A DNA stretch of 64,000 nt from Rhodoferax ferrireducens (GTDB lineage: Bacteria > Pseudomonadota > Gammaproteobacteria > Burkholderiales > Burkholderiaceae_C): positions 62,001 to 126,000 of the forward strand of contig NZ_QEII01000312.1 of assembly GCF_003347515.1 (NCBI RefSeq), given 5' to 3'. Below are positions 23,967-33,586 of this stretch, in pieces (position 1 is the stretch's first letter; every line of letters starts with the position of its first letter). Made by a program: the position numbers and the translations under genes. Below the pieces are notes generated by a model that was given only the letters and a program-made list of their open reading frames with translations, had not been told where the DNA came from and did not search any database.

Positions 23967-24926
23967 ATGAAATTCACTGCCCGCATTTTCGCCCTTGCCC
24001 TGTCGTTCACGGCCTTCACGGCAACGGCGCAAGACAGCAAACCGATCGAATGGGTCGTCGGCTACGCTGCCGGCGGCGGCTCCGACGCGGTGGCGCGCGC
24101 CACCGCCGAAGCCATGGCCAAGAACCTCGGCCAGACCATCATCATCAACAACAAGCCCGGCGCGGCGACCAACATCGCGGCCGACTATGTGGCACGCTCA
24201 AAAGACTATGGCCATATGCTGTTCACGGCCGATTTCGCGACACTCGCGGCCAATCCCTTCTTGTTTTCCAAACTCAGCTACAACGCCGAAAAAGACCTGG
24301 CGCCGGTCGGCATGCTGGCCCGCTTTCCGCTGGTGCTGGTGGTGGGTGCGAACATCCCGGTGAAAAACTTCAAGGAGTTCCTGGCCTGGGCCAAGGCGCA
24401 GCCGAACGGTATCAACTACGCCTCGGCCGGCGCGGGCAGTCCGCACCACCTGGCGACCGAAATGCTGCGCGAGAAAACCGGCCTCAAGATGACGCACGTG
24501 CCCTACCGGGGCGCGGCGCCGGCGATGCAGGACATCCTGGGCGGCGTCGTGCCCTTCATGCTGGTCGATAGCGCGAGCGGCAACCAGTTCGTATTGGCCG
24601 GCAAGGTCAAGGCCATTGGCGTGGCAAGCGCCCAGCGCATTGCCTCCTTGCCCGACGTGCCGACGCTTGCCGAGCAGGGCCTGACCGGCTTCGAGGCCTA
24701 CGCCTGGCAAGGTCTCTCGGTGTCCGCCGGCACGCCACCCGAGACAGTCACCAAGCTCAACAAGGCGCTGATTGACGCGCTGAATTCGACGACGCTCAAG
24801 GCCCGCTTTCAGGCGCTCGGTGTCGAGGGCCTGCCCGGTACGCCTGCGCAGATGGCCAGCTACGTCAAGAGCGAGCGCGAACGCTGGGGCCGCTTGATTC
24901 GCGACAACGGCATCAAGGTTGACTGA
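23967..24926 (+). CDS. Bug-family (TctC-like) periplasmic binding protein
   Basis: 319 residues with a clean signal peptide (cleavage after FTATAQD-type AxA). The mature protein is a Bug/tripartite tricarboxylate transporter receptor: IEWVVGYAAGGGSDAVARA, IIINNKPGAATNIAADYVA, INYASAGAGSPHHLATEML, VPYRGAAPAMQDILGG. It binds small carboxylates in the periplasm. No TctA/TctB membrane genes are adjacent, so it may be an orphan receptor, as is common in Burkholderiales. Its operon suggests 3-hydroxyphenylacetate or another aromatic acid as ligand. Confidence 0.9.
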   Translation: MKFTARIFALALSFTAFTATAQDSKPIEWVVGYAAGGGSDAVARATAEAMAKNLGQTIIINNKPGAATNIAADYVARSKDYGHMLFTADFATLAANPFLFSKLSYNAEKDLAPVGMLARFPLVLVVGANIPVKNFKEFLAWAKAQPNGINYASAGAGSPHHLATEMLREKTGLKMTHVPYRGAAPAMQDILGGVVPFMLVDSASGNQFVLAGKVKAIGVASAQRIASLPDVPTLAEQGLTGFEAYAWQGLSVSAGTPPETVTKLNKALIDALNSTTLKARFQALGVEGLPGTPAQMASYVKSERERWGRLIRDNGIKVD

Positions 24927-24931
24927 AAAAA

Positions 24932-24954
24932 GGGGTGAAATTCCCCTTCACCCC
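24932..24954 (+). terminator. Hairpin after the Bug gene, possible attenuator or terminator
   Basis: GGGGTGAA-N7-TTCACCCC forms an 8-bp stem 5 bp after the Bug stop, flanked by an A-run upstream and only a weak CCGTATTTATT downstream. It may reduce read-through from the upstream genes into hmgA, giving different levels of the two halves of the operon. Confidence 0.4.
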
Positions 24955-25013
24955 CCGTATTTATTGCGTAAACGACTATTAAATTCATAGCATCTTCGAC
25001 ACTGCGAGACCCC

Positions 25014-26318
25014 ATGACGAACGCAAGCACCACCGAACTGCGCTATCAGAGCGGTTTTGGCAACGAATACGCCACCGAAGCCGTGGCCGGAGCACTGCCG
25101 CAAGGGCGCAACAGCCCGCAGCGCGCGCCCCTGGACCTCTACCCCGAACTGATCTCGGGTACGGCCTTCACCGCGCCGCGCCACGAGAATCGCCGCAGCT
25201 GGCTCTACCGCCGCCAGCCCTCGGTCGTGGTGGGCCGCTACCAGCCCTACGCCCAGCCGCACTGGACCACCGGCGGCGACCGCGGCATTGCGTTGCCGCC
25301 CGAGCCGCTGCGCTGGCACCCGATGCCCCTGGGGGACACGCCAGCCGACTTTATCGACGGCATCCGCACCCTTGCCGCCAACGGCGATGCAGAAACGCAG
25401 ACCGGCATCGCTGCCCATGTCTACCTCGCCAGCCACTCGATGCAACGCCGTGCCTTTGTCAATGCTGACGGTGAGCTGCTCATCGTGCCGCAGCAGGGCC
25501 GGCTGCTGATCACCACCGAAATGGGCGTGCTCGACGTCAAGCCGGGCGAGATCGCGCTGGTGCCACGCGGTGTGGCATTCAAAGTGGCATTGCCCGATGG
25601 CCCCTCGCGCGGCTACCTGTGCGAGAACTACGGGGCCCAGTTCCGCCTGCCCGAGCTGGGGCCGATTGGCTCCAACGGCCTCGCCAATGCGCGCGACTTC
25701 CAGGCACCCGTCGCTGCCGTCGAAGAAGAGGCCGGCGACTACGAGCTCATCAAGAAATTCGGTGGCCACTTCTGGCGCGCGCCGGCCGGGCAGTCGCCTT
25801 TCAACGTGGTCGCGTGGCACGGCAACCTGGCCCCGGTGAAGTACGACACCGCGAACTTCATGACCATCGGCTCGATCAGCTTTGACCACCCCGATCCGTC
25901 GATCTTCACGGTGCTGACCTCGCCGAGCGACACGCCCGGCACGGCCAACTGCGACTTCGTGATCTTCCCGCCGCGCTGGCTCGTGATGGAGGATACATTC
26001 CGCCCACCCTGGTATCACCGCAACCTGATGAGCGAATTCATGGGGCTGGTCTACGGCGAATACGATGCCAAGCCCGGCGGTTTTAAACCGGGCGGTGCCA
26101 GCCTGCACAACTGCATGGTGCCGCATGGCCCCGACAAGGAAGCCTTCGAGAAAGCCAGCCACGCCGATCTCAAGCCACACAAGCTCGACAACACGCTGGC
26201 CTTCATGTTCGAGAGCCGCTTACGCTTTATTCCGACGAACTGGGCGCTGCAAAGCCCCGCACTCGACACCGATTACGCCGACTGCTGGGCCGGCCTCAAG
26301 GACCCATTCAAGTCATGA
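25014..26318 (+). CDS. hmgA: Homogentisate 1,2-dioxygenase
   Basis: 434 residues, full length for the family. ELRYQSGFGNEYATEAVAGALPQGRNSPQ is the conserved N-terminus; the iron site is seen in PPWYHRNLMSEFMGLV (His, Glu) and SLHNCMVPHGPD (His). It opens homogentisate to maleylacetoacetate. The stop overlaps the second fahA start by 4 bp (ATGA). The isomerase that must act between HmgA and Fah (MaiA) is not in the window, so it is encoded elsewhere or is glutathione-independent. Confidence 0.97.
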   Translation: MTNASTTELRYQSGFGNEYATEAVAGALPQGRNSPQRAPLDLYPELISGTAFTAPRHENRRSWLYRRQPSVVVGRYQPYAQPHWTTGGDRGIALPPEPLRWHPMPLGDTPADFIDGIRTLAANGDAETQTGIAAHVYLASHSMQRRAFVNADGELLIVPQQGRLLITTEMGVLDVKPGEIALVPRGVAFKVALPDGPSRGYLCENYGAQFRLPELGPIGSNGLANARDFQAPVAAVEEEAGDYELIKKFGGHFWRAPAGQSPFNVVAWHGNLAPVKYDTANFMTIGSISFDHPDPSIFTVLTSPSDTPGTANCDFVIFPPRWLVMEDTFRPPWYHRNLMSEFMGLVYGEYDAKPGGFKPGGASLHNCMVPHGPDKEAFEKASHADLKPHKLDNTLAFMFESRLRFIPTNWALQSPALDTDYADCWAGLKDPFKS

Positions 26319-27598
26319 ACAATCCATTGAACGAAACCCACGCTCCGGAGCTGCGCAGCTGGGTGGCATCGGCCAACCAGGTCGGCTGCGACTTCCCGAT
26401 CCAGAACCTGCCGTTCGGGCGTTTTCGGCCCGCAGGAAGTGGCGAAGCCTTCCGCATAGGCGTCGCGATTGGCGATCAGGTGCTCGACCTGCAGGCGGCG
26501 GGCCTCATTGACACGGACGACATGAGCATAGTGATGGCCAAGGGCCCGGCCGAGCGGCTGGCATTGCGCGCTGCTATTTCGGCCGGTCTGGCCGAAGGCA
26601 GCTGTCAGCAGTCGGCTTGGGCTAAAGCCCTGCATGCGCAGGCCGACGTGGCGCTGGGCCTGCCGTGCGAGATCGGCGACTACACCGATTTCTACACCAG
26701 CATCCACCACGCCACCACGATCGGCAAGCAGCTCCGGCCCGACAACCCGCTGCTGCCCAACTACCAATGGGTGCCCATCGGCTACCACGGGCGCGCCTCC
26801 AGCATCGTGCCCAGCGGCAGCGTCTTGCATCGCCCCAATGGCCAGACCAAGATGCCCGAGCAGGACACGCCGAGCCTGGGGCCGAGTCGCCGGCTCGACT
26901 ACGAGCTGGAGCTGGGCGTGCTCATCGCCCGCCCCAACGCCTTGGGCGAGCCGATTGCCATGGCCGACGCCGAGGACCATGTGTTTGGCCTGGCCCTGTT
27001 CAACGACTGGAGCGCGCGTGATCTCCAGGCCTGGGAGTACCAGCCGCTGGGGCCGTTTTTGTCGAAGAACTTCGCCAGCACGCTGTCGCCCTGGGTGGTG
27101 ACCCTGGACGCGCTGGCGCCGTTTCGCGCACCGTTTCACCGGCCCGAGGGCCATCCCCAACCCCTGAATTACCTCGATGCGCCCGCCAACCGGGCACAAG
27201 GCGCTATTGATATTGAACTGGAAGTGTGGCTGCAAACGGCGCAGATGCGCGCTGCGGGCCAGGCCGGCGAGCGCCTCTCCAGCGCCAACTACCTGGACGC
27301 CTACTGGACGGTGGCCCAGCTGGTGGCGCACCACACGGTCAATGGCTGCAACCTGCGCGCCGGCGACTTGTTCGGCTCGGGCACGCTCTCCGGCCCGCAG
27401 CCCGAGCAGGGCGGCTCGCTGATGGAGTTGAGTGCGGGCGGCAAGCGGCCCTTGACTTTGTCGAATGGCGAAACCCGGGCATGGCTCGAAGACGGCGACA
27501 CCGTCATTCTGCGCGGCTACTGCCAGCGTGAGGGCTTTCGGCGCATCGGCTTTGGGGAGTGCCGCGGCACGGTGCTGCCGGCTGCCAGGAGCGTTTAA
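26315..27598 (+). CDS. fahA: Fumarylacetoacetase, second copy
   Basis: 427 residues with the same motifs as the copy at 17114-18418 (EIGDYTDFYTSIHHATTIG, YELELGVLIARPNALG, LFNDWSARDLQAWEYQPLG, GGSLMELSAGGKRP). By eye the two proteins share long identical blocks in the catalytic half, also at DNA level, and differ more in the first ~100 residues. This copy is translationally coupled to hmgA, so it is the one best placed to finish homogentisate breakdown; the other serves the hpd/phhA unit. Confidence 0.95.
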   Translation: MNNPLNETHAPELRSWVASANQVGCDFPIQNLPFGRFRPAGSGEAFRIGVAIGDQVLDLQAAGLIDTDDMSIVMAKGPAERLALRAAISAGLAEGSCQQSAWAKALHAQADVALGLPCEIGDYTDFYTSIHHATTIGKQLRPDNPLLPNYQWVPIGYHGRASSIVPSGSVLHRPNGQTKMPEQDTPSLGPSRRLDYELELGVLIARPNALGEPIAMADAEDHVFGLALFNDWSARDLQAWEYQPLGPFLSKNFASTLSPWVVTLDALAPFRAPFHRPEGHPQPLNYLDAPANRAQGAIDIELEVWLQTAQMRAAGQAGERLSSANYLDAYWTVAQLVAHHTVNGCNLRAGDLFGSGTLSGPQPEQGGSLMELSAGGKRPLTLSNGETRAWLEDGDTVILRGYCQREGFRRIGFGECRGTVLPAARSV

Positions 27599-27702
27599 GC
27601 AATGCAATCCTGACGACGACACTCACCTGAATGGGACGATTGATGGCAAGTGACAATTATTTACCCCCTTTGGTTTTTGGCCCGATCATTCTTAAATTCA
27701 AA

Positions 27703-27730
27703 TAATAAGTTCAGAGCAATTCACTTATTA
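27703..27730. promoter_or_regulatory. Inverted repeat upstream of the AraC-family gene
   Basis: TAATAAGT-N12-ACTTATTA, arms centred two helical turns apart, within an AT-rich 163-bp gap upstream of ATG 27762. It may be an operator for autoregulation or overlap the promoter. The rest of the gap (27599-27702) shows nothing I recognise. Confidence 0.4.
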
Positions 27731-27761
27731 AATTACTCAGTGAACGAGGAGACAACAGGCG

Positions 27762-28742
27762 ATGAATCATCTGCACTTCACGACCATGCATGAAGAAGCG
27801 AATGACCAGGCTGAGGCATGGGGTCATTTCACCAAACGCTTTTTTGGAAAATTGAAGGTAACTCCGCTGGACAGGGGGCCTATGGATGCCACGCTTGATG
27901 CCTATGACGTGGGTCCACTGCGCATTGTTCATATTGCCGCGCCCGCGCACCAAGTGGAACGGGACCGGCAATGTGGCGATTTGCCGTCTGACGATTTCTA
28001 CAAATTGGTTCTACAAATGCGAGGCCATGGCTTGATCCGTCAGCATGGCCAGAGTTTCAATCTGAACCCGGGTGACTGGAGTCTGTACGATCCACAGGTT
28101 CCGTATTCAATCACCAACACGGACCGGTCCTCGCTATTGGTAGTGCAGGTACCACGTCCAAAGCTGAAGGGTTTCAAGATACCGAAGCTTCACACCTCCA
28201 TGGCCCGTAGCAGCGGCGCCATGGGTCTTCATGCTGTGTTTGCAAGCTTCCTGCATTCACTGTCGGAGCAACTCCCTGCTTTGCCGGATGCCTCCGGCCT
28301 GGCGCTGAGTGATTCAATCCTGGGCCTGCTGGCGTCGACCCTCGCAGAGTACCAAGAAAGCCAAAATGGACAAATGGCACTTCCCGCTGTATTGAAGCAA
28401 CGCGTCATGCAGTATTTGCAGACCCACTTGGCGGAGGCTGACCTCAGCATCGAACGCATAGCGCGTGCCATGAACTGTTCGAAGCGATACCTGCATCTGG
28501 TTTTTGAAGACGAGGAATGTAGTTTGGAGCGACGCATCTGGGCGACGCGGCTGGAACGCTGCGAGAAAGCGTTGAGTATTGCCACGGACCAACAGCGTAG
28601 CATTTCCGAGATCGCCTTCTCATGTGGATTTGCCAGCTCAGCACACTTTTGCCGAATGTTCAAGGCTCGGTTTGGAATGCCACCGAGCGAGTATCGCAAG
28701 CATTCGACAGCAACCCAGAACGGCCAATCAGTGTGCCATTGA
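27762..28742 (+). CDS. AraC-family transcriptional regulator
   Basis: 326 residues. The N-terminal two-thirds is an AraC-binding-like cupin (QMRGHGLIRQHGQSFNLNPGDWSLYDPQVPYSI), and the C-terminal ~100 residues hold two HTH motifs ending in the family signature (EIAFSCGFASSAHFCRMFKARFGMPPSEYR). GAGGAGAC precedes ATG 27762. Its base composition is visibly less GC-rich than the genes to its left. It lies at the edge of the ester/alcohol block and is the only regulator there, so it may control that block from a distance. Confidence 0.9.
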   Translation: MNHLHFTTMHEEANDQAEAWGHFTKRFFGKLKVTPLDRGPMDATLDAYDVGPLRIVHIAAPAHQVERDRQCGDLPSDDFYKLVLQMRGHGLIRQHGQSFNLNPGDWSLYDPQVPYSITNTDRSSLLVVQVPRPKLKGFKIPKLHTSMARSSGAMGLHAVFASFLHSLSEQLPALPDASGLALSDSILGLLASTLAEYQESQNGQMALPAVLKQRVMQYLQTHLAEADLSIERIARAMNCSKRYLHLVFEDEECSLERRIWATRLERCEKALSIATDQQRSISEIAFSCGFASSAHFCRMFKARFGMPPSEYRKHSTATQNGQSVCH

Positions 28743-28769
28743 GATACGCCGGTGGCTGCCGGGGCGCTG

Positions 28770-30365
28770 CTATAGCAATCGTAGTGCAAGCATGTCAGAA
28801 GCCGTCCCGTCCCCATCGCCATCAGGCGCCCCGGCATCTAACTTGAATGACGCAACCACTTTCACAAGATCATAGGCCTGCGCCTTCAGGCTGCTGGCCG
28901 CTGCCGCCATTTCTTCTACCAAGGCGGCATTCTGTTGGGTGGCCCCATCTATCTGGTTGATTGTCTCGTCCACCTGTGCGACACCCACAGCTTGCTGATG
29001 GCTGGCCGTAGTGATTTCTCCCATGATATCCGTCACGCGTCGGATGCTGCTTACCACTTCGGTCATGGTGCTGCCCGCCTTGTCAACCAGGCTCGCGCCA
29101 TGCTCAACACGCCCGACACTTGCGCTGATGAGGCTCTTGATTTCCTTGGCAGCTTCTGCGGAGCGGCCCGCCAGGCTGCGCACTTCACTCGCGACCACTG
29201 CAAAGCCACGTCCCTGCTCACCTGCACGTGCGGCCTCAACCGCCGCATTGAGCGCAAGAATATTGGTCTGGAACGCAATGCCGTCAATCACGCTGATAAT
29301 GTCTGCAATCTTGCGGGACGATTCATGAATCCCCTTCATGGTCTCAACCACCTGTGCTACATCCTGTCCACCTTGCACAGCCACCGAAGAAGCGTTGAGT
29401 GCAAGCTGATTGGCCAGTCGGGCCGACTCCGCATTGTGTTTGACCGTTGCGTTGAGTTCTTCCATGCTGGCTGCGGTTTCCTCCAGTGCACTGGCTTGAC
29501 TTTCCGTGCGTGCCGACAAATCATGGTTGCCGTGGGCTATCTCGGAGCTCGCCGCTAAAACAACATCGGAACCTTGTCTTACGCTGGAAACGACTTGCGC
29601 AAGACTGGTCTGCATGTCATGCAAAGCCGTCAAGAGTTGTGCCATTTCATTGGTGCCGGAATAGTCGATATGCAAAGTCAGATCCCCGGAGGCGACCGTG
29701 CGGGTCAGCTCCAACGCCTGCTTCAACGGCACCGTAACCGAGCGAGTCAGCTTCCAGGCAATCCCCAATCCGCCAAACAATGACAGCAGCATGACTGCGA
29801 CAAACATGGAGGTTGTCACACGGTATTGTGCATTCTCCGTCTTGTAGAGAATCTCGGACTCCCTGAGCTGAATGTCGGTCAATTGATCCAACTCCAAACC
29901 AACCGGCTCCGTTGCAGCGTAGACGGGCCGGATCAACGCCGCTATGGACGACAGGTCCCCGGACTCCAGAGCCTCGTGCAACTGGGCAATGACTGGATCA
30001 AAGGCGCGCAAGAGTCCATTGACTGTCGCAACGCGCTGCCCTTCCTCTCCGATCAAATGCGTGGCGCTGTAAGCCGCCCACTGCTTCTTGAAGGTTGCGA
30101 TGGCGTCGTCAAGGACTTTGAGAGAGCTCTGAGGAGCGCTGAGGCCCGTGGCGGACTTGACCATCGTATCGAGCACCTTTCCTGTCAACATGTCGGAGGC
30201 GCCCTTGAGCTGTTTCAAAGCAACAACGCGTCCGTCATACATCGCCTTCAAGGCTTGGTTGGCCGTCCGGACTTGGTACAAGCCAAACAGTGACACGAAA
30301 AGCACCGTCAGAATCAACGCAATAAAGCCTGCATAGAGACTCGTCGAAATTTTGATATTTTTCAT
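28770..30365 (-). CDS. Methyl-accepting chemotaxis protein
   Basis: 531 residues: a first membrane helix (~8-30), a four-helix-bundle periplasmic sensor (~31-190), a second helix (~190-212), HAMP (~213-265) and the cytoplasmic signalling domain with the hairpin tip IDGIAFQTNILALNAAVEAARAGEQGRGFAVVASEVR. Methylation-type Gln/Glu segments flank it. There is no CheR-binding pentapeptide at the C-terminus. It is oriented with, and 85 bp after, a periplasmic binding-protein gene, so it may sense the same compound. Confidence 0.95.
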   Translation of the reverse strand: MKNIKISTSLYAGFIALILTVLFVSLFGLYQVRTANQALKAMYDGRVVALKQLKGASDMLTGKVLDTMVKSATGLSAPQSSLKVLDDAIATFKKQWAAYSATHLIGEEGQRVATVNGLLRAFDPVIAQLHEALESGDLSSIAALIRPVYAATEPVGLELDQLTDIQLRESEILYKTENAQYRVTTSMFVAVMLLSLFGGLGIAWKLTRSVTVPLKQALELTRTVASGDLTLHIDYSGTNEMAQLLTALHDMQTSLAQVVSSVRQGSDVVLAASSEIAHGNHDLSARTESQASALEETAASMEELNATVKHNAESARLANQLALNASSVAVQGGQDVAQVVETMKGIHESSRKIADIISVIDGIAFQTNILALNAAVEAARAGEQGRGFAVVASEVRSLAGRSAEAAKEIKSLISASVGRVEHGASLVDKAGSTMTEVVSSIRRVTDIMGEITTASHQQAVGVAQVDETINQIDGATQQNAALVEEMAAAASSLKAQAYDLVKVVASFKLDAGAPDGDGDGTASDMLALRLL

Positions 30366-30450
30366 TGGCGATCTTTCCGTCCAGGAAATGTGTCAATCAA
30401 CCGGCGGCCCGGCGCGGCGTCTCGAGAGGAAGGGCTTGAAACCGAATGTC

Positions 30451-31656
30451 TCATGGCGCAACCACCCAGAACGGGCTGGCTATACGCCAGGCACCCTGCT
30501 CGAGCCTCATCGGCAACGCGGCACGATTCGGGTTGTGAGCGCCGCCGCTTCCAACGCTGAAGGGCGTGCCGATCATTGACAGCTCCATGCCGGACACGGC
30601 ACGCAGTGCATTGGCGACGCGCTCACGGGTAATCTCGCCTTCCATGTCGCGCAGCAGCCGCAAAAAGACCTGCGCAGCAATATAGCCGCCCTGCGAGAAC
30701 GACGACATCGGCACCTTGCCGCGCCGCATCACCGCTCGCCAATCGGTCAGCGACATCGAGCGGCTCGACCAGGGCTCGAACTCGGCCATGCAGTAAATCG
30801 GCAGCGCGGACCCGCGCAGCTCGGTGGCCACGCGCTCGGTGTAGGCCGGCGTCAGGAAGATCGTGGGCACGCCGGCCAGCACGCTCATTTGCTGCGCGGC
30901 GTGCACCCATTGCAGCACCATCGGCTCGACGCCGGTGTGCACCACCGAATCGCATCGCTTGTCCACGGCCTGCCGCACCAGCGCCACCGCGTCGTCACTC
31001 GGGTTGAAGTGCACAGTGTGCGCGATGGCTACGCCGGACTGGGCACTCCAAGCCGCCAGTACCGACTGGTAGGAGCTTCGCGTGCCGGGCAGGTCCAGGA
31101 TGAAGGCACAAGGGCGTGTGGACCCGAGCGTTCGCGTGAACTGCAGCGCATTGCGCGTTGCGAGGTAGGGGCCGGTATTGACTGGCACCACGTGGCTGGA
31201 GGTGAAGCAAGCGGGTTCAATGCCGGTGCCCTGCAGCGACACCACGTCGGCTTGCTGGTAAAACGCCGCGTTGCTTGCGCAATCGACAATGCTTGCACTG
31301 CCGACCAGCGCGACGACGTGCTGTTCATCGACCAGCCGCCGCGCTGCGCGTATCGCTTGGGCAGGATCGCCGCGATCGTCCTCGACAATCAGTTCGAGGC
31401 GGCGCCCTCGGACTCCGCCATTCGCGTTCACGACGTCGAACAGGGCGCGCACCGAAGCGCTCGATTCCGGGAATTGCGCCGGGCCGCTGAGGCTGCTGAC
31501 CGCTCCGACGCGAATCGGACCGTTGCGCTCAACCACGCTGGCCGCCATGCAAGACATGGTGGCCGTCAGCGCCGTCAGGGCACACGCCATAGCGCGACGC
31601 CAATGCGTCTTCTTGCGCGCCGGGTAAGCCAGCAGCAGCTGGCGGTGCTTGTTCAT
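30451..31656 (-). CDS. Periplasmic ligand-binding protein (Peripla_BP_6), possible chemoreceptor partner
   Basis: 401 residues from ATG 31654-31656 with a perfect GGAGGAA RBS. A long signal region (KKTHWRRAMACALTALTATMSC) precedes the type I binding fold: IRVGAVSSLSGPAQFPESSASVRALFDVVNANGGVRGRRLELIVEDD, ALVGSASIVDCASNAAF, SFSQGGYIAAQVFLRLL. It resembles the LivK-type protein at 36970-38232 in several short motifs. It lies between a carboxylesterase and a chemoreceptor, so it may deliver ligand to the ABC permease or to the receptor. Confidence 0.85.
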   Translation of the reverse strand: MNKHRQLLLAYPARKKTHWRRAMACALTALTATMSCMAASVVERNGPIRVGAVSSLSGPAQFPESSASVRALFDVVNANGGVRGRRLELIVEDDRGDPAQAIRAARRLVDEQHVVALVGSASIVDCASNAAFYQQADVVSLQGTGIEPACFTSSHVVPVNTGPYLATRNALQFTRTLGSTRPCAFILDLPGTRSSYQSVLAAWSAQSGVAIAHTVHFNPSDDAVALVRQAVDKRCDSVVHTGVEPMVLQWVHAAQQMSVLAGVPTIFLTPAYTERVATELRGSALPIYCMAEFEPWSSRSMSLTDWRAVMRRGKVPMSSFSQGGYIAAQVFLRLLRDMEGEITRERVANALRAVSGMELSMIGTPFSVGSGGAHNPNRAALPMRLEQGAWRIASPFWVVAP

Positions 31657-31741
31657 GATTGGGTTCCTCCGTATTGCAAACCGATCGGCTGTCGAGACTC
31701 CAAGCGGCACAGTGACGCAGTAGCACAGCGTCCTATCTTTT

Positions 31742-33541
31742 TCAGACCTCCGTGACCGGCCGGAATGCCGATGCGGGGTGTGAGCAGCGGAACGCACGGC
31801 CCCACTTGGCGTATTCCTCTTCGCTGCCGTGGCCCGCGAACGGCGGTGCCCACAAGAACACGCGCGCATAGATACGGCAACGTGAATCGCCCGATCTGAC
31901 GTGTGGCGATAGCCGCAGCAACTCCTTGAGCGACGCAATGTCCTGGCGCACGGCCGCCATGCGCAGCCCTCCCCCAGCCGGGGTATCGATCAACAGCGTT
32001 TCAGCGGCTGCGCCTTGTGTGCGCCGTTGCCATTGCGCGCCGCCGGACAAGCCTGGCACCCCCGTGCGCGCAAAGCTCGTCCACGCGTCGCCCATGGCCT
32101 GTGCCACGGCGCGCCTGCCAGCGCGGTTGAATGGCGTGTTGACACCGAAGATGTCCAACTCGCCCGCCGTGTCGCGGAAGGCGAACGCCATCTCCATGCC
32201 GTGCGCCGCACCGAGCAGGATGTCGGGGCGTATGAGAGGAACGGCGGGTGCTTCGTCCCAGTCGAAGCGGTAGGTCCAGACGTCACCGTGCCCACCGGCA
32301 AGCATCGCATCAGCAGGTTCTTCGACATGCAACGCGCGCCAGGCCTGCGAGTGGAAGTCCGATTCGGTGATGTACTCGGCGCGATCCCGAAGCAAGGGCA
32401 GCTTGCCGAACAGCAGCCGCACATGCTCTGGCTTGTCGGCCAGGAAAGTGCGGTACTCGTCGCGGTTGCTGCCCAGGATCACGGGCACGCGGTTCCATGC
32501 GCCACGGCGAAAGACCTCGGGCAGCGGATCGCGCGGCAGCACCACGCCGTCGCGCACGGGACGTGGGCTCAGGCAAATGCCGACGCTCCCCGGTTTGAAC
32601 ACGCGCAGCAATTCCTCGGGCGCGAGTGAGCGCAGCCACGTCGCCAGCTCGGTCGCGGGCACGGCGCGCAGCGCTTGATCGGCAGCATCCACATCCAGCG
32701 CGCGGCCGGCCGCCGCCCACAGCCGCGCGGCCACCTCGTGCGAGCTGGTACGCTGGCTCTCCAGCGGCGAGTCATTGCGCTCGGTGGCCTCGTGGACGCT
32801 GAAGGTCTCGGCCACCGGCGACTGCGCGATAGCGCGATGGAAGAGCCCTGCGGCCAGCGGGCTGGCCAGCAGCGTCAGCACGTTCTGGCCGCCCGCGGAC
32901 TCGCCGAAGATCGTCACACAGCCCGGGTCGCCGCCGAAAGCCGCGATGTTGTCGCGCACCCAGCACAACGAGGCGATCAGGTCCAGCGTGCCGAAATTAC
33001 CCGAGCGCTCTTCAGGCGTGGCCGCGTCTGCCTCGTGTAATGCGGGGTGGCAGAACCAGCCCAGTACGCCGAGCCGGTAGTTGACCGTGACGACAAGCAT
33101 GCCGTCGTGCGAAGCGTAGTTGCGTGCGGCGTCGTAGCTTGCCGAGGTGCCCACCGCATTGCCGCCACCGTGGATCCACACCATCACCGGACGGCGCTGG
33201 CCGCTGGCGGGCACGGCTGCGGGCGGCCAGGAGGGTGCAAAAACGTTCAGAGACAGGCAGTCCTCGTCGCCCACGATGCGGCCGTATAGCTTGGCCGGCA
33301 CCGGCGCCAGCAAGCCGGCGTACTGTGGCGCCATCGGCCCATGTTCCAGCGCGTGAAACACGCCGTCCCACGCCGACACCGGCTGCGGTGCGCGCCAGCG
33401 AAGAGCGTCGACGGGCGGCCGCGCGTAACGGATGCCGCGCCAGGCGTGCGTGCCGTCGGCTTCGCGTGAGCCGATGAGTTCGCCGCCAGCGATGCGGCGA
33501 TGGGTATCGGGGTGCGGAGTGCGGGTGGATTTGTGCGTCAT
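31742..33541 (-). CDS. Type-B carboxylesterase
   Basis: 599 residues of the alpha/beta-hydrolase carboxylesterase family. The nucleophile elbow is GESAGG (FGESAGGQNVLTLL), the oxyanion hole is WIHGGGNAVG, and GSNRDEYRTF and ILLGAAHGMEMAF mark the acid and His regions. There is no obvious signal peptide, so it is probably cytoplasmic. It is slightly longer than most family members. Set in a cluster with an alcohol dehydrogenase and aldehyde dehydrogenase, it probably hydrolyses an imported ester to release the alcohol. Confidence 0.9.
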   Translation of the reverse strand: MTHKSTRTPHPDTHRRIAGGELIGSREADGTHAWRGIRYARPPVDALRWRAPQPVSAWDGVFHALEHGPMAPQYAGLLAPVPAKLYGRIVGDEDCLSLNVFAPSWPPAAVPASGQRRPVMVWIHGGGNAVGTSASYDAARNYASHDGMLVVTVNYRLGVLGWFCHPALHEADAATPEERSGNFGTLDLIASLCWVRDNIAAFGGDPGCVTIFGESAGGQNVLTLLASPLAAGLFHRAIAQSPVAETFSVHEATERNDSPLESQRTSSHEVAARLWAAAGRALDVDAADQALRAVPATELATWLRSLAPEELLRVFKPGSVGICLSPRPVRDGVVLPRDPLPEVFRRGAWNRVPVILGSNRDEYRTFLADKPEHVRLLFGKLPLLRDRAEYITESDFHSQAWRALHVEEPADAMLAGGHGDVWTYRFDWDEAPAVPLIRPDILLGAAHGMEMAFAFRDTAGELDIFGVNTPFNRAGRRAVAQAMGDAWTSFARTGVPGLSGGAQWQRRTQGAAAETLLIDTPAGGGLRMAAVRQDIASLKELLRLSPHVRSGDSRCRIYARVFLWAPPFAGHGSEEEYAKWGRAFRCSHPASAFRPVTEV

Positions 33542-33586
33542 GCGTGCCTACCTTGTTGCGTTTGGTCTACGTTGAGAATGGCGAAC

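Noticed and set aside
24965..24995. ACTATTAAATTCATAGCAT before hmgA as a further copy of the dispersed repeat
   Set aside because: Only the left end is similar and the GGGCTA half is missing; the match is too short to separate from chance.
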